DNA of 64,000 nt, taken from NCBI RefSeq assembly GCF_901000735.1, contig NC_081550.1, positions 7,008,329 to 7,072,328 on the forward strand, in the 5' to 3' direction. The notes beneath the pieces are model-generated. The model saw only the letters and a list, made by a program, of their open reading frames with translations, was not told where the DNA came from and ran no database searches. Origin of the DNA: Corylus avellana (lineage: Eukaryota > Streptophyta > Magnoliopsida > Fagales > Betulaceae). The position numbers and the translations under genes are program-made. Position 1 is the stretch's first letter; each line of letters begins with the position of its first letter. This document shows positions 35,630-44,399 of this stretch, in pieces.

Positions 35630-36162
35630 GGATGTATATGCAAATTGAATTGGAATTTTATATGTGTATTGGGTTGGATGTATTGGATATGTTTGATGTA
35701 TTGGATTAATTGGAAGTATTGGATATGTTTGATGTATTGGATATGTTTAAAATGTGGTTGGATATGTTTGATGTATTTGATTAATTGGATGTATTGGATA
35801 TGTTTGATGTATTGGATTAATTGAACGTATTTGATTAATTGGATATGTTTGATGTATTTGATTAATTAGATGTATTTGATGTATTAGATGCATTGGAGAT
35901 GTTGTTGGATGTATTGGATTAATTGGATGTAAATGTAGAAATTGGATTGAATTTTATTTTATATTTTTAAATTGGATTGAATTGAATTGAATGTATTGGA
36001 CAATTTAAATGTAGATATTGGATTGAATTAAATGTATTGGATAATGTAAATGTAGATATTGGATTGAATTGAATGTATTTGTTATTGGATATTGGATATT
36101 GAATGTAGATATTGGATATTGGATATTGAATGCATTGGATATATTAGATATATATTGAATAT
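35630..36162. repeat. Degenerate minisatellite built on TTGGAT(G/A)T
   Basis: Imperfect tandem units such as TGTATTGGATATGTTTGATG give way to shorter ATTGGATTGAAT units. The long reading frame at 35378-35824 comes from this periodicity (repeats of MYWI/CLMYWIN) and is not a gene. Confidence 0.85.
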
Positions 36163-36171
36163 ATTGGATAT

Positions 36172-36380
36172 GGATCTGGCTTACATGCTGTTATTTTAAT
36201 AACAGCATGTATGCTGTAGTTGAATCAATGATTAAGATTGAATTTTAAAATTGACATACTTTTAGAAGCATTCAATAGGAGAGAGAAAATGAAAAGAGAT
36301 TTTGAGAAATTCAATCTTGACCGTTGATTCAACTACAGCATACATGCTGTTATTAAAATAACAGCATGTAAGCCAAATCC
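36172..36380. mobile_element. Palindromic MITE with nested hairpins, 9-bp TSD
   Basis: Termini GGATCTGGCTTACATGCTG and the near-perfect complement; TSD ATTGGATAT on both sides (36163-36171, 36381-36389). Each arm holds a smaller palindrome, ACATGCTGTTATT with AATAACAGCATGT. The TSD lies in repetitive sequence, so chance agreement cannot be fully ruled out. Sits near the right end of the CACTA element. Confidence 0.75.
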
Positions 36381-36666
36381 ATTGGATATATATTGAATGT
36401 ATTGGATATCAGGTTAATACGTAAATCTGGGTATAGACCCGAATAATTTAGAAAATATATAAATTTAAAAAATATATATTTGACGTGTCAAACGGTGTGA
36501 CGCGTCAAAATTTTTTGACGTGTCAGAAACTGGAATGTCAAAAAATGAATTTTTTGACACCTGCCCTTTTAACCGTTGAGACACGTCAGAAGAGTTGTCT
36601 GACGTGTTTTGCCATTGACACGTCATAAATGACTAGTAAAAAAAAATGTCAATTTTTGTAGTGTTC

Positions 36667-37017
36667 CAACACCATCATCATATGTATGTTAATGGGTTTT
36701 GGGAGTTTTATCTTTTTCTTTTTTTTGGACTTAAAAAAAGGTTATGATATGACATAAAAGTAAAAATTATTTTTATGTTTTTAAGATTTTTTATATTTTG
36801 AGTTGTTTGTTAATGTATTTGTCTTAAAAAAAAAAAGAAAAGAGGACATTAAACAAAACCTTTTATTAATCAGGTAACTTGTTTTTTAGTGAATTTTTAG
36901 TTGTTAGAGGTTTAACTAGAGTTATGGAAGGGAGAGCACGGTAAAAATCTTATTGTTTTGAAGGAGTTTGATGGCTTTACACCTTCAGCTCTCTTGTCTC
37001 TTTCTTAGAATAAAGCA
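36667..37017. other. Intergenic right flank of CACTA element
   Basis: No gene seen. Confidence 0.5.
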
Positions 37018-37185
37018 ATGTTATAAGTCTTTTTAGAGTTCTCCTATAGTCATCCCAAATGTGATGTAATTTTTAAAATTACCGTTGAATTTGAGATATG
37101 ATTTATTTACTTTTTCTCTATTTGTGATTTTAAAAGCCACATCACATTTGTGATGACTCTAGAAAGACTTATAGCATTTATAAGA
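37018..37185. mobile_element. Small inverted-repeat element (MITE), family A
   Basis: The arms share AATG(T/C)TATAAGTCTTT and AAATGTGATGT with their complements around an AT-rich middle that contains ACCGTTGAATTTGAGAT. This is the best-preserved copy of the family seen here. TSD not resolved. Confidence 0.6.
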
Positions 37186-37297
37186 TATGGTTCAATAAAA
37201 GGTAATTATTTTATATAAAATTTACTCATTCATCCAAAAAAAAAGAAAAAAAAGAAGAGATTGCAATAAGGTTTGATGATACCATACATTTCTATTT

Positions 37298-37422
37298 GTT
37301 TATTGCATTATTAAGCATAGGCTATGATTGTCTAGCATCATTTCAAAATAAAATAAAAATGCATAGACTATGATTTCCATGAAATCTATCTATGCACTAA
37401 TATGCTTAATAATGCAATAAAC
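37298..37422. repeat. Perfect 22-bp inverted repeat at the start of the duplicated ATL block
   Basis: The arms 37298-37319 and 37401-37422 are exact complements (GTTTATTGCATTATTAAGCA plus two bases). The duplicated contig at 40595 begins inside the left arm, so a palindrome lies at the contig edge. Confidence 0.85.
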
Positions 37423-38275
37423 GTCACGTGGCCAAAAATCATTTTTATGCAATCATGCTAAAAAATTTATTATTCATATTAAATCCTTTTAATCCATATG
37501 ATTAGGTTAGACTAATCCTTTTGAATCTTTACTCCTAGAGGTCCGAGAGGCCCTCAAATAAAGGGGCCCACCAAAATTATATCAATTACATGAGATAAAA
37601 TAATGTAATACAAAAATATATAATATTTATTCATTAATTCATTCCAAAAAAAAAAAAAAATCTTAGTTTGGCTCCCTACAACCAAAACGGCATCAAAAAA
37701 GAAAACTAAGGAAGCATATCTACTTCAACAACATTTGATTCAAAAACGACAACGTTTGAGTTAGTCAAAGTTTGATTAAATTTAGGCTCTTAAATTTCTC
37801 CCTTTTTTTTTTTTTTTTTTTAATCACAGATTCAACTACCACACATAAACCAAATCCAATATTAGTTAAAGAGTTTGTTAAGTGATATATATATATTTTT
37901 TTAAAATAATAAATAATAAATAAATACTCTAATATTAGCTCCTACACAGAATTCCAAGCTACATAAATGGGATATCAATTCTAATTTCTTTTCATTTTCT
38001 CTTTTTTTGGCCGGATCAAAAACTAATGACAGTAGTACAACTAATAACCTTATCCCAATAAAAAAGGACAAAGAAAAGTTATACTGGATAGGGCCCATCC
38101 CATACCACCTTATCCAAATTCCCTTGTAATCACCCCCCCGGAAATTGCCGCCGCCATTGAAACCATAACCTGCACACAGTAATCTTCTTCCGCACAAAAC
38201 CCAACTGTTTTGAATTTGAATTTTCCTCTCTTCAGATAAATTAACCCTTTCTCAAAGATTAGCTTTCCTCAAAGA

Positions 38276-38980
38276 ATGAAGCCCCACATTCGAAAACTAG
38301 TCACCCAATCAATCCCTCCTCTCTCCTCTGCCACCCCATCAGCTCCATCGCCGCCGTCCGGCCTACCATTCGCCTTGGAGACCCCCGTCCCCTTCCATAC
38401 ACGGGCGGTTATTGTTGTGGTCGTGGTCCTCGCCGCGGTTTTCGTAATCGGCTGCTTTTCCAACTGCTTGCGCCAACTCTCCGACTACCCCGCCGCCGAG
38501 ACATCTCGTCGCCGGCGACAAATTAGCCGGCAAAGAACGGCGTCGAACCTGCGTAAAGGGGTGGACCCCACGACGATTCGGGCTCTGCCGGTGTACTCTT
38601 ACCGTGGGGACGCCAAGTGCCAGATCGACTGCGCCATTTGTCTCAGCGAGTTCGAGGAGAGCGAGGCCGTGAAAGTCATTCCGTTTTGCAGGCACGTGTT
38701 TCACCCCGTATGCATCGACACGTGGCTATCGTCGCACTTGACGTGCCCGGTCTGCCGGTCGACCCGCTTTTTCGGTGAGGTGAAGGGTGGTGGTGAGGGT
38801 GTGAAACAGGAGAGGTGTGATCAGGGTGTGAGCGAGTCGGGTGAAAGATCGACGGTGGGAAACTGTGACGCGTGTAATGAGGTGAGGGTGGAGGGATCGT
38901 TTAGTTTTGGGGTCAGGAGGAACAGTAGTTGTTCGAGGTTGGGAGATGGCGGTGTCTTGCAAAGAACATCGAGTTTCTAA
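38276..38980 (+). CDS. ATL-family RING-H2 E3 ubiquitin ligase (copy 1)
   Basis: An intronless 234-residue protein. A Pro/Ser-rich N-terminus (MKPHIRKLVTQ first) leads to a Val-rich membrane segment (about 44-61), a basic stretch (RRRR near 78-81), a GLD-like GVDPTTIRALPVY (96-108), and a RING-H2 domain from C119 to C160 (CAIC, FCRHVFHPVC, DTWLSSHL, CPVC). A 70-residue acidic/basic tail ends QRTSSF. Same predicted role as the 18221 gene: a membrane-bound E3 ligase; substrate unknown. The two proteins share both ends, the membrane anchor and the RING, so they arose by local duplication and are now kept apart by the CACTA element. Confidence 0.93.
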   Translation: MKPHIRKLVTQSIPPLSSATPSAPSPPSGLPFALETPVPFHTRAVIVVVVVLAAVFVIGCFSNCLRQLSDYPAAETSRRRRQISRQRTASNLRKGVDPTTIRALPVYSYRGDAKCQIDCAICLSEFEESEAVKVIPFCRHVFHPVCIDTWLSSHLTCPVCRSTRFFGEVKGGGEGVKQERCDQGVSESGERSTVGNCDACNEVRVEGSFSFGVRRNSSCSRLGDGGVLQRTSSF

Positions 38981-39280
38981 AGCTTGTACATAAGAATTAC
39001 TTGTCTTTTCTTTTTTTCGTACATAGATGTATAGTTGTCGTTACAGTCAAATCAATTCATAGGTGGCTTTTGTGTGAGCACCGATTGTTTGTTTATACTT
39101 CTACATCATCACTATAATACGACAACGGAAAAAACAAAACATAATGTTCCACCGATATTATTTTTTTTTTATTTATTTTTTCAATTTTTAAAAGTATAAT
39201 TATTATTTATCTTAAAAAATTATATATTTAATTATTTAATAAATATGATGTAAGCAAGACAAGAGAAAAACTGTCTTCAA

Positions 39281-39396
39281 GTGTAGCTCAATCGGCTGTA
39301 GACCACGCCAAGCGAAGGTTACTAGTTTGAATCTCCATCCTCATTCCCTTGTGTGAGCACATCCCAAAAAAAAAAAAAAAAAAAAGAAAAAAAAAA
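39281..39396 (+). mobile_element. tRNA-derived SINE with poly(A) tail
   Basis: Box A GTGTAGCTCAATCGG, then ACCACGCCAAGCGAAGG, box B-like CTAGTTTGAATCTCC, CCTTGTGTGAGCACATCC and an A-rich tail. Same family as 7265-7387. TSD not clear. Confidence 0.7.
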
Positions 39397-39987
39397 GTCA
39401 AGTGAAAAATTGTTAAATGACCGTAAAAGAGTTGGTCAATTTAAGTTTATATTGTTCCGAGTATATAGTTGAAGGCCCGACTATTTACTTTGCCATCTTT
39501 AAGATAGTGGGTTGATGTCACTTGGGATAAAATAGGGGTGTTGTGGTTATACACCTAGGGGTTTTAAGAGTAAAACTATAATTTAATTATATAGAGTATG
39601 TAGGTTAAACGAGGTAACACGAATTGAATATGTTTATTAATCGTGATTTCATATCGTATAATATATTGTCAACTTTACTACTACATTTAATTGACTGTTT
39701 TCGTTCATGTCTTCGAAAGTATATATTTAAGAGTCTTTTTATAGAACTTCTGTTAAAAGTGACAAAAATCCACTTTTAACTTTCCACTTGTATTTCTTGT
39801 TGACTAAAAAACTCCCATTAAGTGACTCGCTTTTCAAATAAATTTATGAGAAGATAGAGGCGAAATACTAGTGAATTTGAAACACGACAAAATGGACGTG
39901 TCAAGAAGCTTTACATTTCTTTTCAGAAAGTTCAACTAATTTTCATGTTCGGACAGCAAATGGTTATAAAGTTCACGGAGTCTCATT

Positions 39988-40265
39988 TATTATTATTATT
40001 ATTATTATTATTTATTTTTATTTTTTTTAATTTTTGATGTTGGGAAATCTCCATGGCAAGGCCTTTCGGACCCGCCCATGCAGTAAAACTCAGTCCCGTG
40101 CACTGCACATTCGAAAGTTTCTCTACACAGAATTGGTTAAATCGCTGACTTTTCACTAGAGAGTGTGGTCCCAAAAGATTGTTTGCACCAATGAAGTGTT
40201 AAATCTTGAACCTTGAAAGGATGATACCTCAAGACCAAGGCTTCCACCACTTGGGCCAACCCCTT
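39988..40265. repeat. (TTA)n and a dispersed repeat
   Basis: An ATT/TTA microsatellite is followed by sequence with GGGAAATCTCCATGGCAAGG, CGGACCCGCCCATG and CACTTGGGCCAACCCCTTGG. A related piece (GGGGAACCTCAATAAGG, CGAACCCATCC) lies at 57180-57245. Probably a common plant repeat of uncertain class. It recurs at 43271-43548. Confidence 0.4.
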
Positions 40266-40494
40266 GGGGTTTATTATTATTATTATTTGCAATTTTTGCT
40301 GGAAGTTTCCAATTTCGACTCAAATCAATCACAAAACTAAATGGCTACTACATGTTTTGTTTTTGGCTAAAAACTTATTTTTCTCAAATATAAAAAGAAT
40401 CGAACATAAAAATTCCTTTTTCACTACATCAACATGCATTGATTCCAAACCTAGAACCTACTTATCAACAATTAAAAACCAAAAAACAAAAAAA

Positions 40495-40594
40495 NNNNNN
40501 NNNNNNNNNNNNNNNNNNNNNNNNNNNNNNNNNNNNNNNNNNNNNNNNNNNNNNNNNNNNNNNNNNNNNNNNNNNNNNNNNNNNNNNNNNNNNN
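40495..40594. other. Assembly gap (100 N)
   Basis: Separates the end of the first ATL block from the start of the second. Confidence 1.
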
Positions 40595-41558
40595 TAAGCA
40601 TAGGCTATGATTGTCTAGCATCATTTCAAAATAAAATAAAAATGCATAGACTATGATTTCCATGAAATCTATCTATGCACTAATATGCTTAATAATGCAA
40701 TAAACGTCACGTGGCCAAAAATCATTTTTATGCAATCATGCTAAAAAATTTATTATTCATATTAAATCCTTTTAATCCATATGATTAGGTTAGACTAATC
40801 CTTTTGAATCTTTACTCCTAGAGGTCCGAGAGGCCCTCAAATAAAGGGGCCCACCAAAATTATATCAATTACATGAGATAAAATAATGTAATACAAAAAT
40901 ATATAATATTTATTCATTAATTCATTCCAAAAAAAAAAAAAAATCTTAGTTTGGCTCCCTACAACCAAAACGGCATCAAAAAAGAAAACTAAGGAAGCAT
41001 ATCTACTTCAACAACATTTGATTCAAAAACGACAACGTTTGAGTTAGTCAAAGTTTGATTAAATTTAGGCTCTTAAATTTCTCCCTTTTTTTTTTTTTTT
41101 TTTTAATCACAGATTCAACTACCACACATAAACCAAATCCAATATTAGTTAAAGAGTTTGTTAAGTGATATATATATATTTTTTTAAAATAATAAATAAT
41201 AAATAAATACTCTAATATTAGCTCCTACACAGAATTCCAAGCTACATAAATGGGATATCAATTCTAATTTCTTTTCATTTTCTCTTTTTTTGGCCGGATC
41301 AAAAACTAATGACAGTAGTACAACTAATAACCTTATCCCAATAAAAAAGGACAAAGAAAAGTTATACTGGATAGGGCCCATCCCATACCACCTTATCCAA
41401 ATTCCCTTGTAATCACCCCCCCGGAAATTGCCGCCGCCATTGAAACCATAACCTGCACACAGTAATCTTCTTCCGCACAAAACCCAACTGTTTTGAATTT
41501 GAATTTTCCTCTCTTCAGATAAATTAACCCTTTCTCAAAGATTAGCTTTCCTCAAAGA

Positions 41559-42263
41559 ATGAAGCCCCACATTCGAAAACTAGTCACCCAATCAATCCCT
41601 CCTCTCTCCTCTGCCACCCCATCAGCTCCATCGCCGCCGTCCGGCCTACCATTCGCCTTGGAGACCCCCGTCCCCTTCCATACACGGGCGGTTATTGTTG
41701 TGGTCGTGGTCCTCGCCGCGGTTTTCGTAATCGGCTGCTTTTCCAACTGCTTGCGCCAACTCTCCGACTACCCCGCCGCCGAGACATCTCGTCGCCGGCG
41801 ACAAATTAGCCGGCAAAGAACGGCGTCGAACCTGCGTAAAGGGGTGGACCCCACGACAATTCGGGCTCTGCCGGTGTACTCGTACCGTGGGGACGCCAAG
41901 TGCCAGATCGACTGCGCGATTTGTCTCAGCGAGTTCGAGGAGAGCGAGGCCGTGAAAGTCATTCCATTTTGCAGGCACGTGTTTCACCCCGTATGCATCG
42001 ACACGTGGCTATCGTCGCACGTGACGTGCCCGGTCTGCCGGTCGACCCGCTTTTTCGGTGAGGTGAAGGGTGGTGGTGAGGGTGTGAAACAGGAGAGGTG
42101 TGATCAGGGTGTGAGCGAGTCGGGTGAAAGATCGACGGTGGGAAACTGTGACGCGTGTAATGAGGTGAGGGTGGAGGGATCGTTTAGTTTTGGGGTCAGG
42201 AGGAACAGTAGTTGTTCGAGGTTGGGAGATGGCGGTGTCTTGCAAAGAACATCGAGTTTCTAA
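41559..42263 (+). CDS. ATL-family RING-H2 E3 ubiquitin ligase (copy 2, possibly an allele)
   Basis: Identical to the 38276 protein over 234 residues except Val for Leu at residue 155, just before the CPVC pair of the RING. Five nucleotide differences fall in the coding region, four of them at synonymous third positions. Flanks are the same for over a kilobase on both sides. Because the two copies meet at a gap exactly at their ends, this may be the other haplotype's copy of one gene. As a sequence it is intact. Confidence 0.9.
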   Translation: MKPHIRKLVTQSIPPLSSATPSAPSPPSGLPFALETPVPFHTRAVIVVVVVLAAVFVIGCFSNCLRQLSDYPAAETSRRRRQISRQRTASNLRKGVDPTTIRALPVYSYRGDAKCQIDCAICLSEFEESEAVKVIPFCRHVFHPVCIDTWLSSHVTCPVCRSTRFFGEVKGGGEGVKQERCDQGVSESGERSTVGNCDACNEVRVEGSFSFGVRRNSSCSRLGDGGVLQRTSSF

Positions 42264-42563
42264 AGCTTGTACATAAGAATTACTTGTCTTTTCTTTTTTT
42301 CGTACATAGATGTATAGTTGTCGTTACAGTCAAATCAATTCATAGGTGGCTTTTGTGTGAGCACCGATTGTTTGTTTATACTTCTACATCATCACTATAA
42401 TACGACAACGGAAAAAACAAAACATAATGTTCCACCGATATTATTTTTTTTTTATTTATTTTTTCAATTTTTAAAAGTATAATTATTATTTATCTTAAAA
42501 AATTATATATTTAATTATTTAATAAATATGATGTAAGCAAGACAAGAGAAAAACTGTCTTCAA

Positions 42564-42679
42564 GTGTAGCTCAATCGGCTGTAGACCACGCCAAGCGAAG
42601 GTTACTAGTTTGAATCTCCATCCTCATTCCCTTGTGTGAGCACATCCCAAAAAAAAAAAAAAAAAAAAGAAAAAAAAAA
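42564..42679 (+). mobile_element. tRNA-derived SINE, second copy
   Basis: Same sequence as 39281-39396, carried in the duplicated block. Confidence 0.7.
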
Positions 42680-43777
42680 GTCAAGTGAAAAATTGTTAAA
42701 TGACCGTAAAAGAGTTGGTCAATTTAAGTTTATATTGTTCCGAGTATATAGTTGAAGGCCCGACTATTTACTTTGCCATCTTTAAGATAGTGGGTTGATG
42801 TCACTTGGGATAAAATAGGGGTGTTGTGGTTATACACCTAGGGGTTTTAAGAGTAAAACTATAATTTAATTATATAGAGTATGTAGGTTAAACGAGGTAA
42901 CACGAATTGAATATGTTTATTAATCGTGATTTCATATCGTATAATATATTGTCAACTTTACTACTACATTTAATTGACTGTTTTCGTTCATGTCTTCGAA
43001 AGTATATATTTAAGAGTCTTTTTATAGAACTTCTGTTAAAAGTGACAAAAATCCACTTTTAACTTTCCACTTGTATTTCTTGTTGACTAAAAAACTCCCA
43101 TTAAGTGACTCGCTTTTCAAATAAATTTATGAGAAGATAGAGGCGAAATACTAGTGAATTTGAAACACGACAAAATGGACGTGTCAAGAAGCTTTACATT
43201 TCTTTTCAGAAAGTTCAACTAATTTTCATGTTCGGACAGCAAATGGTTATAAAGTTCACGGAGTCTCATTTATTATTATTATTATTATTATTATTTATTT
43301 TTATTTTTTTTAATTTTTGATGTTGGGAAATCTCCATGGCAAGGCCTTTCGGACCCGCCCATGCAGTAAAACTCAGTCCCGTGCACTGCACATTCGAAAG
43401 TTTCTCTACACAGAATTGGTTAAATCGCTGACTTTTCACTAGAGAGTGTGGTCCCAAAAGATTGTTTGCACCAATGAAGTGTTAAATCTTGAACCTTGAA
43501 AGGATGATACCTCAAGACCAAGGCTTCCACCACTTGGGCCAACCCCTTGGGGTTTATTATTATTATTATTTGCAATTTTTGCTGGAAGTTTCCAATTTCG
43601 ACTCAAATCAATCACAAAACTAAATGGCTACTACATGTTTTGTTTTTGGCTAAAAACTTATTTTTCTCAAATATAAAAAGAATCGAACATAAAAATTCAT
43701 TTTTCACTACATCAACATGCATTGATTCCAAACCTAGAACCTACTTATCAACAATTAAAAACCAAAAAACAAAAAAA

Positions 43778-44399
43778 AGGGGGTTAGTATCAACCAAACC
43801 TACATTTCAGTTGGAGAAGCCAATCTGTCAAACTTGTCACTTCCATTTACTCTCCACATCAGACCAGAAAGAAAGTTCCTTTGTGGAAAATGAGAATGGA
43901 GCCTGCTACTTTAAAGCAATCATTTTTCCCTTCTTCCACAGAACAGCCTGATAAAACACAACAACTTCCACGGCTGCAATCTTGTCGGTCAAGCAGTACA
44001 ACAATTTAAAATTATTCCTACTATGCTTTTAGACGGAAACAAAGATTTATATTAAAAAAACCAGTTTTAGGAAATTTCTATTCAGCATGACAAATTTATA
44101 ATAGAGTTTGTTGTCTAGAAATGGTGTATGGCAACAAGAAATATATCACCTTCCAAGAAATTTCGATAGTGGAATAATTTATCACTCAACAATTTTATTG
44201 AGGTCAGAATAATTAATCAAAGACGGCGATTGTTGTTTCCATCATACACTCAGATTCGTATAGCACAATCCACAAAAAAAACAGAAGAAAAAAAAAAGAT
44301 TAAAAAAAAAAAAAAATACCTGGAGAGGTCCAGGGGCAAGAACTGAAATTGAAACTCTATTTTTTGTTAATCCAACTTTGATTTCTTAATTACTCCAGA
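43778..44399. other. Downstream region of the minus-strand RING gene
   Basis: No independent gene seen. It should include the 3' untranslated region of the RING-HC gene whose stop codon is at 44400-44402. A-rich runs lie at 44274-44318. Confidence 0.5.

Larger units (their letters stand above)
22068..36663 (+). mobile_element. CACTA (En/Spm) DNA transposon, 14.6 kb with nested insertions
   Basis: Both ends carry the CACTA signature: CACTACAAAAA at 22068 and its complement TTTTTGTAGTG ending at 36663. The flanks are TTC on both sides (22065-22067, 36664-36666), the 3-bp TSD of this superfamily. Both subterminal regions (about 22090-22310 and 36480-36640) are dense in direct and inverted TTGACGTGTC units, as expected of transposase-binding arrays. 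Inside are a decayed TNPD-type gene, a second gene of Transposase_24 type, a nested hAT element and two nested MITEs. Without the hAT copy (and its TSD) the element would be about 10.2 kb. Stops and frameshifts make it non-autonomous now. Confidence 0.92.
37312..40494. repeat. Duplicated 3183-bp block with an ATL gene, copy 1
   Basis: Aligns base for base (offset 3283) with 40595-43777. It ends at the first N of a gap. Six substitutions were found by eye: 38575, 38599, 38635, 38683, 38738 and 40416. Contents: ATL gene, SINE, (TTA)n and a dispersed repeat. Confidence 0.95.
40595..43777. repeat. Duplicated 3183-bp block with an ATL gene, copy 2
   Basis: Begins at the first base after the gap, at a point matching 37312. 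It carries the same gene, SINE (42564-42679), (TTA)n and dispersed repeat. Beyond 43777 the sequence continues as unique DNA toward the minus-strand RING gene. Confidence 0.95.

Noticed and set aside
35378..35824. 148-codon plus-strand reading frame
   Set aside because: Its protein is a repeat of MYWI/CLMYWIN units that follows the TTGGAT minisatellite period; no domain.
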